Of a DNA stretch of 64,000 bases, positions 50,505 to 59,987 are shown in pieces (within the stretch, counting starts at the first letter, position 1; each line of letters starts with the position of its first letter). The notes beneath the pieces are model-generated. The model ran no database searches. It was not told the origin of the DNA and saw only the letters and a program-made list of their open reading frames with translations. This stretch comes from Candidatus Melainabacteria bacterium (GTDB lineage Bacteria; Cyanobacteriota; Vampirovibrionia; Obscuribacterales; Obscuribacteraceae): contig QKMZ01000006.1 in assembly GCA_003242885.1 (NCBI GenBank), forward strand, positions 1,481,563 through 1,545,562, in the 5' to 3' direction. The position numbers and the translations under genes are program-made.

Positions 50505-51536
50505 ATGTTGTCAAGAAAATCTTCGAGCTTGGTATTTGCATCTTTACTAATTGGGTGTTCGGTGGTTTTTCCGCTGATAAGCTGCATGCCAGTTAGCGCG
50601 CAAAGCACTGAAGGCTTCTCTGCGATGTCACTAGATCCCTGTGGAGCAGTCGAAAAGCTTGTCAGGGAAACATATCCAAAAGCGCTTATAACTAAGGGGC
50701 GAGGCGAAATCACCTTTGAGTACAAAGCGCATAAGAAAAACGGCTTTTACCCGGATCGTCCGGCTATGGTCCCGGGTGACGGTGGAATTGTCGGAACAGT
50801 CACTTTGTCTCCTGGAGAATATGCGGAGGCAGATAAGAATGAAATTCCGTCAGAGAAACCAAATGGTTTTTATTCAGTTTTAACTATGGCTCCGTATTCG
50901 ACACGTCAGCGCTCTCATTTGCTTGCTAAAGTGATTTTTCCGCAAGAAGTCCCTCCGAATTTCAAAGAAAAGTTCAGGGCGCTAATTAGCAGCTTCAATA
51001 AAGGTGATGAGCCTGCGCCGGCCGCCACAGAAGCTCCTAAATCTGAAACGGTTGTAGCAACCCCTGACCCGGCGGCAGCAGCACCAGCCAAACCAAAGTC
51101 CAATTACAACTGGGCAACCGTAGTGCGCCCCGACTATCGACTCTCCTTTAAAATGCCGACCGGATTTAGAGAAAAAATCAATGCGGATAAAGCCGGCTCG
51201 ACGTGGACAGGCACCGCAGACGGTGTTAACTACACTGTCATCGTACTCGAGCCAAAAACCGCATTGATCACCGACGATTCGCGCACTCAAGCAATGAATT
51301 CGATGATAGCTTCTGCAGCACAAGGCAGAAAACCTAAGATGGAACAAGCCTTCAACTTCCAAGGACTATCTGCGCAAGAGTACACTCTTGCCGATGCGGC
51401 CGGCTTGCCATCCAAAGCAATAGTATGCGTTTCGGCGGGGCTGCAGTACCTGTTTATGGCAGGCGGGCAAAACTTTAAAGCCTCCAAATTGCCACCCGAA
51501 TTTTTTGATGGCATAAAAATCGGCAAAATAAAATAG
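50505..51536 (+). CDS. Exported protein of unknown function
   Basis: The ATG at 50505 has GGAGAG upstream at a good distance. A signal peptide (LVFASLLIGCSVVFPLISC) leads a 343-residue product. The N-terminal domain (about 40-165) and the C-terminal domain (about 205-343) are separated by an Ala/Pro/Glu/Thr-rich linker (PAPAATEAPKSETVV). The C-terminal domain, beginning YNWATVVRPDYRLSFKMPTGF, has the layout of a lipid- or peptide-binding alpha/beta domain found in several bacterial surface proteins. Specific family not recognised. It stands alone. Confidence 0.75.
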   Translation: MLSRKSSSLVFASLLIGCSVVFPLISCMPVSAQSTEGFSAMSLDPCGAVEKLVRETYPKALITKGRGEITFEYKAHKKNGFYPDRPAMVPGDGGIVGTVTLSPGEYAEADKNEIPSEKPNGFYSVLTMAPYSTRQRSHLLAKVIFPQEVPPNFKEKFRALISSFNKGDEPAPAATEAPKSETVVATPDPAAAAPAKPKSNYNWATVVRPDYRLSFKMPTGFREKINADKAGSTWTGTADGVNYTVIVLEPKTALITDDSRTQAMNSMIASAAQGRKPKMEQAFNFQGLSAQEYTLADAAGLPSKAIVCVSAGLQYLFMAGGQNFKASKLPPEFFDGIKIGKIK

Positions 51537-51728
51537 TCTGAGGCCGGTATAAGACCACTTGCCGAAACACATCAAATCAAAATATTCAGAAACGATCTAT
51601 GCGTTCTGGAACAGTGCTATTTGGTGAGCGTAACTAGCGAGCGTGCAATATCCGTGAAAGTTGGAAAGATTGCAGCCCTGATGTACACACCATTTTCTAT
51701 GAAACAATCAAGCTACGGCAAGATACTC

Positions 51729-53126
51729 CTACCGGGCAAACCATTTTTCCTTCTTTAGGCTGTGATGCACTTTCACCGACAAAGGAATAATCTTTCCGGC
51801 CGAATCCAGCTCGCCACCGAAGTTCTTCCACCAATGCCCAAGCGAGTTAGACAGCACTGTCTTTTTCAAACGAGACATTCTTTCGCGGCGAGTTTTGCGT
51901 GGCAAAGCTAGTGCATAAGAAATCTGTTCCGCAATTGTTTCACGTCGCAGATTCGGAAGTGTCAAAACGTCATCCGAGAGTTCCGTCCAGGCCCCCGTTT
52001 GCGCTGACAGAATCAAAACGCCACCTTCCGAGCAGAGTGAAAATTCTTTTGCTGTCAAATTCAAACCGTCTCTCACCGGAGTTACAAGCATTGTATTTGC
52101 GCGTCGATATAACCAGGCCAACACGTTTGGAGAGATTGGAACATCAACCCAAACAATCGGCTGCCAACTTCCGGCTTTCCATCGCTCGTTAATAGTTTCT
52201 GCCAGACTTCTGCACTCACGCCAGTATTCATCAAATGCGGTTAATCCACTTCTACTCTTCTGACAGATCTGAATAAAAGTAACTCCACCAATCTTATCTG
52301 GATTGCCACAAAGAAATTGCTCAATTCCTTCCAGTCTTTGAATGACTCCTTTTGTATAGTCGGCCCTATCAACTGAAAGAACAAAGGGAAATTTCACGAT
52401 CTGGGTCAGATCGATTTCTCTACAAATAGGACTCTCTTCTGCAACTTTCTTCATCCAGAATTCAGCATCTAAGCCCAATGGATGTGCGACGACAACAACG
52501 TTGCTTCCGTCATTTCGCAATACTGTGCTCGAGGGAAAGTCGACCTTATAATTCGTCAAATATCGATCAACAAACAAAAGGAAGTTAGCTGTGTATTCTT
52601 CTGTATGAAAACCAATCTTGCCAGCTTGAAGAATACCGTCTGCAATTTCCGCAAGATGAGGCACAAATTTCGCTTCCGCCCGTCGAGGCCAGGGAATGTG
52701 CCAAAAGAGGTCTACCCTGGCTGAAGAGGCTTCTCTAAAAGCCTTGGGAGACAAGGCCAATTGATAGTCATTGACAAAAACACGCTCAGAAAATCCGGTC
52801 TGAAACGAGTTTAGAACATTCCAGGAAACACTGGTGTTTAACTGAGTGTACGCAAGCTTGTCCGATGCATCAAAATGGGCATATTGCGGTAGGTCGTGCA
52901 AAATCGGCCAGAGAAAGTCATTACAATAGCGATAGTGCCCTTCAATCATTTTGAAGGGAATTTGACAGACGTCTTCTGTTTTTGATTGCTTTCCTGACCT
53001 TTTGCGTAGGCCAGTCCCATGCAAAAACCACCAGTTCTGCCCTTCAGAAGTTTGCTCTATCACGCGTGAGAGAGTTGCAGAAACGCCGCCCGGCGTGGAC
53101 GGACCTCTGTAAGACAATATATTCAT
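51729..53126 (-). CDS. GT20 glycosyltransferase, trehalose-6-phosphate synthase-like
   Basis: A 465-residue protein from ATG 53126 with GAGGT eight bases upstream. GT20 marks: N-terminal SYRGPSTPGG (the phosphate-binding Arg region), FVNDYQLALSP (HDYHL in E. coli OtsA; Asp kept), DLFWHIPWP (His kept), SVDRADYTKGVIQRL (Arg and Lys of the UDP-glucose site) and TPVRDGLNLTAKEFSLC. It joins glucose from a nucleotide sugar to a phosphorylated acceptor, as in trehalose or glucosylglycerol synthesis. No phosphatase partner is nearby. It is divergent from a response regulator/kinase pair, which may control it. Confidence 0.85.
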   Translation of the reverse strand: MNILSYRGPSTPGGVSATLSRVIEQTSEGQNWWFLHGTGLRKRSGKQSKTEDVCQIPFKMIEGHYRYCNDFLWPILHDLPQYAHFDASDKLAYTQLNTSVSWNVLNSFQTGFSERVFVNDYQLALSPKAFREASSARVDLFWHIPWPRRAEAKFVPHLAEIADGILQAGKIGFHTEEYTANFLLFVDRYLTNYKVDFPSSTVLRNDGSNVVVVAHPLGLDAEFWMKKVAEESPICREIDLTQIVKFPFVLSVDRADYTKGVIQRLEGIEQFLCGNPDKIGGVTFIQICQKSRSGLTAFDEYWRECRSLAETINERWKAGSWQPIVWVDVPISPNVLAWLYRRANTMLVTPVRDGLNLTAKEFSLCSEGGVLILSAQTGAWTELSDDVLTLPNLRRETIAEQISYALALPRKTRRERMSRLKKTVLSNSLGHWWKNFGGELDSAGKIIPLSVKVHHSLKKEKWFAR

Positions 53127-53392
53127 CTAAAGCTACCTCGCATCCCGCAATATCGGTAGAACGCGCATTAAGAGCGCGTTTGCATTGCAGACAAACCTAT
53201 TTTTAGTCTATAGTTCGAAATTTTCGTAAAGGTTTCAATTTGACTCAAAAAATGGCTTAAATGCTCATTTTTGTATTTAAAACCTGAAAAGTTTGTGGCA
53301 GCAAGATGATGAGTAGCTCTATCTTTCCCATGTCTTTCCAAATTTCTATTAGGACAAAAAGACCGTAAAATAGAATATGGAGGCAAATGCAT

Positions 53393-54049
53393 ATGCGAAT
53401 TTTGCTGGTAGAGGACGATAACTTCCTAGCTAACGGTCTGTCGCTTGTTCTTAAAGACAGTGGTTACATGGTCGACCACGCCGAAGATGGAATTGCCGCA
53501 GATATTTCACTTTCAACCACTCACTACGATCTTGTGGTACTTGATCTCTGCTTGCCTGGCATTGATGGAATTGACGTGCTAAAGAAGATTAGAGTTAAAA
53601 AGAATAATGTCCCTGTTCTTATTTTGAGCGCTCGCGACCAGGTAAAAGACCGAGTCATTGGCTTGGATGCCGGTGCAAATGATTACTTAACCAAGCCTTT
53701 TGATATGAACGAATTAGAGGCAAGAGTTAGGGCCCTGATTCGCTTAGGCTGGGGTAACCAGGAAGTGGTCACAATTAAAAACCTGCACTTCAACACAGTC
53801 AAACGAACGGCCCATATAAATGATGAACTGGTTACTTTGACAAAAAGAGAATTGGCAGTACTTGAAATTCTCGTGCGACAGCGCAATCTGCTAATTCACA
53901 AAGAGCAACTGCTGGAGCAACTGAGCAGCTGGGACAATGAGATTACAAATAATGCTCTCGATATTGCAGTACATCGATTGAGAAAGAAATTGAAAAAATC
54001 AGGTATCTCGATCAAAACTATTCGAAATCTTGGATATACAGTCACTTGA
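53393..54049 (+). CDS. OmpR-family response regulator
   Basis: I use the ATG at 53393, with GGAGG nine bases upstream and the standard opening MRILLVEDDNF; 218 residues. The receiver has the acidic pair EDD, phospho-acceptor Asp in VVLDLCLPGIDG (near 51) and Lys in LTKPFDM (near 101). The C-terminal winged helix ends with the usual HRLRKKLKKSGISIKTIRNLGYTV. It overlaps the kinase gene at its stop (TTGA), so the two form one unit. Targets are unknown; the divergent GT20 gene is a candidate. Confidence 0.96.
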   Translation: MRILLVEDDNFLANGLSLVLKDSGYMVDHAEDGIAADISLSTTHYDLVVLDLCLPGIDGIDVLKKIRVKKNNVPVLILSARDQVKDRVIGLDAGANDYLTKPFDMNELEARVRALIRLGWGNQEVVTIKNLHFNTVKRTAHINDELVTLTKRELAVLEILVRQRNLLIHKEQLLEQLSSWDNEITNNALDIAVHRLRKKLKKSGISIKTIRNLGYTVT

Positions 54050-55428
54050 GTATCAAAAATTCAATTACCAGCAAACTTCTAACGGTGCTACTGGTACCGC
54101 TTTGCATTATGTTCGTTCTAACAGGCTTTGTTGCATATAATTTGGCGGCATGGTTTGCCAATGATTCATACGACAAAGAGTTGTTGAATGCAGCGCATGC
54201 AGTCGCCGCTCGATTGACAGAAGACCAAAAAGGTATAGTCGCGGACTTGCCTGACGCTGTACAAGCGGTGTTACGGCACAAAGATAGAGACGATTTTTTC
54301 TATCAAGTTCTAAGCTTGGAAAAGGTAAGATTGGCGGGAGACGCAATACTTCCAATGCCCATCAAAGAAGTAAACACCGACATACCTGCATTCAGAAATG
54401 CTGTTGTGAATGGGCAAAATGTGAGAATTGCGAGAATTAGAATGCCTTTGAGGCAAGATTCTAAAAGACTTGTCGTTGTTCAAGTTGCTCGTACTCTTAA
54501 CTCACGAAATGAGTTAATTCACAAAATCTTCCTCAGCATTGTTGTTCCACAAATAATCTTAGGTTTACTAAGCGTGGCAGCAGTAAGCTACGGTGTCAAA
54601 GATGGGCTGAGACCCCTGATAGAGCTGAGTAAAGAGATTCAGCAAAGGTCTCAATCAGATCTCACTCCGATTGAGAATGAGAACACACCAAAAGAGATTG
54701 TTCCTATTGTTGAGTCCATCAACTCTCTATTTGGCAGAATCGATAATCACATGGAAGAGCAGAAGCGCTTTGTTGCTAACGCTGCGCATCAACTGAGGAC
54801 TCCAGTTGCAGGGCTTCGAGCGTATATTGAATATGGTCGACGCATTGCTAACGGCAATTTTTCAGAAGTATTGAATCAGATAGATGCTGGAACCGACAGA
54901 ATTGCAGAGCTCGTGGGCGGATTACTAATTTTAGCAAGAGCTTCAGAACGCCGCGCTCAACCGCACGACTTAGTTGAACTCAATGATCTCTCCTCTGAAG
55001 TTACAGCTGATCTCATCAGGCAGGCCGCAAACAAAAAAATCGACCTTTTCTTCCACCCTTCATCTACGCGCAGCATAGTGCTGGGCGACAAGTCCGAATT
55101 ACGCGAAATGCTTAGTAATTTAGTAAATAACGCTGTTAGTTATACACCAGACGGCGGTATCGTAAATGTAACAGTAAAAGCTGGTCCACCACCCGTGGTG
55201 ATAGTTCAAGATACAGGACCTGGTATTCCTGTCCAAGAACGAAAAAGAGTCTTTGAACGTTTTTATCGCGTCCTTGGCACCAAGGTAAACGGCACCGGTC
55301 TGGGATTAGCTATTGTTCAGGAAATAGCGAATTCACACAAAGCAAAAGTGGAATTGCTTGATCCGAGCGAAACTAAAGGAACTTTGGTGAGAATTACATT
55401 TCCCAGCTTCGAAGCACAAGTCTCCTAA
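54046..55428 (+). CDS. Sensor histidine kinase (TctE/QseC-like)
   Basis: The TTG start overlaps the stop of the response regulator by four bases. The 460-residue protein has membrane helices at about 9-32 and 163-182 with a small periplasmic sensor resembling the 2CSK_N type, a HAMP segment, then His248 in NAAHQLRTPVAGL, N box NLVNNAVSYTPDGG, G1 DTGPGI, F box VFERFYRV, G2 GTGLGLAI. All are intact. It phosphorylates the coupled regulator. The input signal is unknown; TctE-type kinases often sense carboxylates. Confidence 0.95.
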   Translation: MSIKNSITSKLLTVLLVPLCIMFVLTGFVAYNLAAWFANDSYDKELLNAAHAVAARLTEDQKGIVADLPDAVQAVLRHKDRDDFFYQVLSLEKVRLAGDAILPMPIKEVNTDIPAFRNAVVNGQNVRIARIRMPLRQDSKRLVVVQVARTLNSRNELIHKIFLSIVVPQIILGLLSVAAVSYGVKDGLRPLIELSKEIQQRSQSDLTPIENENTPKEIVPIVESINSLFGRIDNHMEEQKRFVANAAHQLRTPVAGLRAYIEYGRRIANGNFSEVLNQIDAGTDRIAELVGGLLILARASERRAQPHDLVELNDLSSEVTADLIRQAANKKIDLFFHPSSTRSIVLGDKSELREMLSNLVNNAVSYTPDGGIVNVTVKAGPPPVVIVQDTGPGIPVQERKRVFERFYRVLGTKVNGTGLGLAIVQEIANSHKAKVELLDPSETKGTLVRITFPSFEAQVS

Positions 55429-55565
55429 ATCGTTAATATGGAAAGAGAACAGAAAGAACAAAACGATAGCATATCGCAAGCGGTGGTTCCCTAACTCGGA
55501 ATTTTCAGACTTTTCATACCTCTGTCTCCTTCCCACCGCTGCCTTTTCGACGAGAACCAAAAGGA

Positions 55566-55590
55566 GTGGATTGCCCAAAGCACAATCCAC
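55566..55590 (+). terminator. Terminator of the response regulator/kinase pair
   Basis: GTGGATTG (55566-55573) and CAATCCAC (55583-55590) form an eight-base-pair stem followed by CCTTTCTCTTCTTATT, 140 bases after the kinase stop. Confidence 0.6.
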
Positions 55591-55626
55591 CCTTTCTCTT
55601 CTTATTGTCTGAGGATTGGAAACGGC

Positions 55627-57600
55627 CTACTGCAAGATAGTTGGACTAGGCGTGACATCAAGCGTGACACCGCGTAGAGTTTTCAATGTTACGCACCCAT
55701 CTCGACCCGTATATCTCACAGAACCATCTTTTTCGACCGAAACTGTGCCTTCGAAACTCTTTGTACCATCCTGATTCTTCCACACCGGATTATCGATGCC
55801 AGTCTTGATTGGCGACTCGATTGTCCAAACATCGTGATTTCCTTTAGCATCCGTGATCTCTAAGCGTATCGGTTCACCAGTGGTGGTGTTATAGACAAAT
55901 TCGGTGGCAGTGCCTTTCGTATCAACTGTGCTGTGCACACGCCTGTGCCCATCCTTAGCCATAAATTCATGGACTTCGCTACCATCCGGACGCTGCACGA
56001 CTTGCAAATTCCTCTCTAGATAATTTATGCGAACAGAGCCATCAGCAAGGTGCGAAGCTTCAATTTTTTGACGCTTTCCATGTTCGTCGACGAAGTCTTG
56101 AGAAACATCTCTGCGACTTAGTTTATTTACCTCACCATTTGGATGGTGCTCTGTCATTTTCAGGACTTGACCATTTTTGTCGTACTCATATCTGGTTTTC
56201 ACACCATCGGTACTGACAAAATGTTGCATCTCTGGCTTTCCATTATCGTTTGGGTGCGTAACAGTTTCTGCACCACCGGTGGTTTTTCTCCATAACCGCT
56301 CGTCATCACCGGGGCGCCAAGTACGATCACCATTTGCGTGGATCATGGCAGCGTTTCCATTGCGATGATTCATTTGCACTGATGCAACCTTATCGGCAGG
56401 ATTGCGAACCAGATTATCAGGATTACTCAAACTTCCAGGATCAAGAGTTGTAATCCCTTGCTTTGGTTTGAAAACATTCCAAGATTGATTCTTACGCTCA
56501 CCGTGCTCAATGATCGCACCAGCACCATCGGTGACTGTGTATGAGGATGGATTGGTGTCTTTGCCACTGTATTTGAAATCAGTGGTCCGGCCGACCATGG
56601 TGACTTCACTTGTTATACGCCCACGAAAATCTCTTTTGAGCACATCGCCATCTCTGCGGTGCTCAATGAAATTACCACTTCTGTCTTTCATAACCAGTTG
56701 CAAATCATCGCTGATACCAATGTCAGTAATGCGCGCTCCCTGAAAAGCATCCTTAACCTTCCAGTTGGCATGGGAAGTGTCGATATTCCATTCACGGTCA
56801 CGCGATCCTCTAAAACCCGATTCAATCACCGCCCCGTTTTTATCGGTCATAACAAAACTGATTGGTGCTTTTGACTCTCCTCGATAAGTAAGCGAAATGC
56901 GCTCACCACGAGCATTCATCAGCTCTGCAACCCGTGGAGGTTGAGCTTGATCGAACTTCACTAAAGAACCGTCTTTGAATTTGTAGACCATATTATTGTG
57001 ATAATCACGTTCCATTTTCGCGTCGAAATCACTAGCAGAAAGCTTCTCTCCACCAGCAATTGGTCGGTCGCCAGGAACGTACTTCGCAACAGTCTTATGA
57101 ACTACAGGCGGTCGAGTCGCCTCCACTACCGCTGGGGCTTTGTCGCAGGGTTGAGCGCTGGTCACCTTATCCCCTGTGGATACTTTATCCGCGGAGCCAA
57201 CTGCGCTCACAGTACCCGCTAGGGCACCATCTGTAGAAGTTTTGAACGCCATCGAAACTGCTGCTTGCTCCGCCACAGTCTCATCAATCTTGACGTTAAA
57301 TCCATCTTTGCCACTACCTGTGACAACTCTCAATCCACCACTCGTTTCAACGATCTCCATATGCGGCATGCTGCAGGTCGCCTCTTGCTGCGCCAACTCC
57401 GCATTGATCTTCTCTCGCATATCATTCATCCGATTTGGATCGCTGTTCATCTCTTGAGAAGACAACATCGAATATTCATTTTGAAGTTGTTGCGCAATTT
57501 CTTTTTCGATAGATGTTGTATCACCGTTGCCGGCTGTTTTTGCCTCGTTCCACTTTTCCAGACTCGACACCAAATTTCTCGAGGATGCATCACAAGCCAT
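55627..57600 (-). CDS. Signal-less protein with RHS/YD-like beta repeats
   Basis: The start is ATG 57600, six bases after a perfect GGAGGT; 657 residues. The N-terminus (MACDASSRNLVSSLEKWNEA) lacks a signal peptide. A helical first part ends near residue 110 and a Thr/Lys/Pro linker follows. From about 200 to the end, some dozen irregular units of the form DG..i.....G.vi.h..r run on (YEYDKNGQVLKMTEHHPNGE is one), like the YD/RHS repeats of wall-associated and toxin proteins. No toxin domain is seen at the end. It may be a secreted shell-forming protein with an unknown exit route. It lies 272 bases after the EF-hand gene. Confidence 0.75.
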   Translation of the reverse strand: MACDASSRNLVSSLEKWNEAKTAGNGDTTSIEKEIAQQLQNEYSMLSSQEMNSDPNRMNDMREKINAELAQQEATCSMPHMEIVETSGGLRVVTGSGKDGFNVKIDETVAEQAAVSMAFKTSTDGALAGTVSAVGSADKVSTGDKVTSAQPCDKAPAVVEATRPPVVHKTVAKYVPGDRPIAGGEKLSASDFDAKMERDYHNNMVYKFKDGSLVKFDQAQPPRVAELMNARGERISLTYRGESKAPISFVMTDKNGAVIESGFRGSRDREWNIDTSHANWKVKDAFQGARITDIGISDDLQLVMKDRSGNFIEHRRDGDVLKRDFRGRITSEVTMVGRTTDFKYSGKDTNPSSYTVTDGAGAIIEHGERKNQSWNVFKPKQGITTLDPGSLSNPDNLVRNPADKVASVQMNHRNGNAAMIHANGDRTWRPGDDERLWRKTTGGAETVTHPNDNGKPEMQHFVSTDGVKTRYEYDKNGQVLKMTEHHPNGEVNKLSRRDVSQDFVDEHGKRQKIEASHLADGSVRINYLERNLQVVQRPDGSEVHEFMAKDGHRRVHSTVDTKGTATEFVYNTTTGEPIRLEITDAKGNHDVWTIESPIKTGIDNPVWKNQDGTKSFEGTVSVEKDGSVRYTGRDGCVTLKTLRGVTLDVTPSPTILQ

Positions 57601-57811
57601 GGGGTAACCTCCAACATGGAAGAAGCTAATTGAATTTCGCAGAGACGCCATCGGGGGGAATCGCTTGGCGTAAATCGAGGTTAGGCAACAGGTAGTTATA
57701 ATCCCGTGACAATTTGCGCCAACAGGACCGCAAATGCTTCGTAGTTTCCCCATTTGGTGCGTTTTCCGTTGTCATTTGCGACCGACGTCTCGTATATTTT
57801 CAGCACAAACA

Positions 57812-57844
57812 GATGACCACCCCACGGCAATTGGGGTGGTCATC
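57812..57844 (-). terminator. Terminator after the EF-hand gene
   Basis: GATGACCACCCC (57812-57823) and GGGGTGGTCATC (57833-57844) make a perfect 12-base-pair stem with a nine-base loop, 28 bases after the stop at 57873; the following RNA has a U-rich start. The remainder of 57601-57872 shows nothing else. Confidence 0.7.
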
Positions 57845-57872
57845 GCTTGGGGCGAAAAGCTGCGTTGGCTTT

Positions 57873-58496
57873 CTACGTGTAAGTCTTTGCTCTGAAGGGC
57901 CATAACTCTACAGTGAACAAATCAAGCATCCCTTCACCAAATTTCGAGAAGCCACTCTTAAAATCATCACCATCAGCAATCCTGGTTTGATTGTCCTTCA
58001 AATCGTTTAGGGTGATACCTTCATCATCATCAAACCATTCATCATCTGACTCGTCTTCAATGGATTCATAGTTGCCCAGCATGTACATCATTGTCTGCTT
58101 GGTGAGCTCTGGATTCACTACAGAATCATCTGTAACTGCAAGGCGAAACATATCAACGATTTCCTGTTTGGAAACGCGTCCATCACCATCCTTATCCAAG
58201 CTGCCATCCATCATCAACTCGGTCGCCGTCATTGCCAGTGCGGTTTCATCATAAACAACGTTTGGCTTCTCTACCTTTGCCACCACATCAGGATTAATAG
58301 TAATTTGATCGGGCTTCATGTTATGAAACTCGAGATGTTCTTTATCGAAGATGAGCGGAGGCAAATGTTCATCAGCTTTTGATTCAGCAGAACTTGGCGG
58401 ATGTGTGGGAGAGAAACAACGATACTCATCAAGATTCGAATTATCTTTCGTGCTTACGACATTTTCTTTAGGAGATTCCTGCATCTCTCTTAGCAT
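57873..58496 (-). CDS. EF-hand calcium-binding protein, signal-less
   Basis: The ATG at 58496 is favoured over 58502, since GAGGA lies seven bases before it; 207 residues. There is no signal peptide. A Ser/Pro/Asp-rich first half leads to one canonical EF loop at residues 101-112 (DKDGDGRVSKQE, all calcium ligands present) and then a strongly acidic stretch (EDESDDEWFDDDEG). The end is Phe/Lys-rich. It is likely a calcium-binding protein. The three genes at 55627-59743 share strand and style. Confidence 0.8.
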   Translation of the reverse strand: MLREMQESPKENVVSTKDNSNLDEYRCFSPTHPPSSAESKADEHLPPLIFDKEHLEFHNMKPDQITINPDVVAKVEKPNVVYDETALAMTATELMMDGSLDKDGDGRVSKQEIVDMFRLAVTDDSVVNPELTKQTMMYMLGNYESIEDESDDEWFDDDEGITLNDLKDNQTRIADGDDFKSGFSKFGEGMLDLFTVELWPFRAKTYT

Positions 58497-58604
58497 CGTC
58501 ATTTCCTCGTTAGGTAACAGGGGGAGCTTTCATAGATTGCCATCGCAACCTAACATTACTGTTCCAACACTTTTCGCAATTGAATTCGTGCCAAAAGACA
58601 GCCA

Positions 58605-58627
58605 ACCCGCCCTCATGAAAGGCGGGT
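58605..58627 (-). terminator. Terminator after the LysM/EF-hand gene
   Basis: ACCCGCC (58605-58611) and GGCGGGT (58621-58627) form a seven-base-pair GC-rich stem with a nine-base loop. The minus-strand RNA continues TTGGCTGTCTTTTGG. Confidence 0.6.
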
Positions 58628-58699
58628 CGACTTGCCGGGCTTGTTGCTGGTTCCCGTTAAACTCTTGCATTCAAACAGTGACGTGTTTTGCCAATTGAC

Positions 58700-59743
58700 T
58701 TACGCGTGTGGAGCAAACTTATTCTTAAACACGACTACGTCGTATGCAGAAATTCCAAAGATGCCATCCTCTTCTTCGATACTTTCGCGCAACTCAACAT
58801 AATGCTTTTTCAACATCGAGTAAGATTCCGCTTCATTTTCTGACGGCTTGAAGGACAGAATTTCTCTGTAGTTGACCTTGCCATCTCTATTTAAGTCCAT
58901 GTCCGCTAAATGCTTTTCAGCGAACCAGGCAGCATGTTTCTTCTCTATGGCGACGGCTAAATCTTCTTTGGTCACACCATCGTCTTTAAACGCGCCCAAG
59001 ACGCCGTCATCGTCAGAAAGATCTTTCAAATCGTCCATATGTCGCGCGATTGCATATAAATCGAGCTTCTGGCTATCGTACTGCTCTCCAGTATGAAATT
59101 CAGCAAAGTTATCTATTTCATCGCGAGTTAGACGCCCGTCTCCATCGATATCAAATTTCTCAAAGGAATTTTCCACAAACTCCACACTGGAATTCGCCAG
59201 CTCTTCTTCATCTTCTTGCGTGTTCTCTGCCGTTTCTTCTGGGGTTTCTTCTGAACTTTCGTCCGATGGATTGTTGGAAGAGTCTTCAATCGTAGAATCG
59301 GAATTCTCTTCAGCAGAATCGTCTTCTACCTTTTGGTCTTCAAATTTGATCACTTGTCCGACTTCAATGCAATCTGGATTATCAAGCTTGTTGAGATCCG
59401 CAACGGCTTTTACCTTTTGAAGAATCTCGAGATTTGTCGCAGTAGAACCGGTTGTCTGTTCAAGATGGCGTTTACAAATCTCCCACAAGGTATCATCCTT
59501 TTTCACTTCATAGGTATTAGGATCGCCATCTCCACCTTTTGAAGTTGATTCCTGTGTTTTTGGCTTAATAACTGGGTTTTCCGAATGTAGCAATTGGAGC
59601 TCAGGAAGAGTTAGTAATGATTGAATGTCGCCACTTTTGATGACATGAAACTGCCTCAAATCCACTTTATTGATAAGAGGAGTTGCATTCTCGGTCTGGC
59701 GCTCTGCATTGAAATTGACTGCTTCTTTCACTTCATTTGGCAT
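58700..59743 (-). CDS. LysM and EF-hand protein, signal-less
   Basis: The ATG at 59743 has AGGTGA about eight bases upstream; 347 residues and no signal peptide. A LysM domain spans residues 77-135 (YEVKKDDTLWEICKRH, ending GQVIKF), then a very acidic Ser/Glu/Asp linker (138-185). Two EF-hand loops follow: DIDGDGRLTRDE at 198-209 and DLNRDGKVNYRE at 283-294; a third, degenerate one (DDDGVLGAFKDDG) lies between. LysM binds peptidoglycan-type glycans, so the protein is expected outside the cytoplasm; the lack of a signal peptide is odd. It shares layout with the EF-hand gene downstream. Confidence 0.85.
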   Translation of the reverse strand: MPNEVKEAVNFNAERQTENATPLINKVDLRQFHVIKSGDIQSLLTLPELQLLHSENPVIKPKTQESTSKGGDGDPNTYEVKKDDTLWEICKRHLEQTTGSTATNLEILQKVKAVADLNKLDNPDCIEVGQVIKFEDQKVEDDSAEENSDSTIEDSSNNPSDESSEETPEETAENTQEDEEELANSSVEFVENSFEKFDIDGDGRLTRDEIDNFAEFHTGEQYDSQKLDLYAIARHMDDLKDLSDDDGVLGAFKDDGVTKEDLAVAIEKKHAAWFAEKHLADMDLNRDGKVNYREILSFKPSENEAESYSMLKKHYVELRESIEEEDGIFGISAYDVVVFKNKFAPHA

Positions 59744-59987
59744 GTTCTTTCACCTGAATAAGAAACGCGCGGCTCTGTTCGAACTTTGTGCGAAGTCCGC
59801 GGGGGCGATTGGGGAATCGAAGGGCTGTCCTTATGGGGACGATTTCATGATGCCTGCACTACATAACAAAATCGTTCCAGACCGCAACAATACGTAAGAA
59901 CGCCACGGGCGCAGGAATTTCCACCCAGCAACCTAATGGCTGACAGGGCGACTAACTAGGACTTGACCCAACATAAAGCCTATGTGC

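Noticed and set aside
51729..53126. A truly altered active site in the GT20 enzyme (NDYQL in place of HDYHL)
   Set aside because: From memory, some accepted trehalose-phosphate synthases carry QDYQL-like variants, so this is normal variation rather than loss of function.
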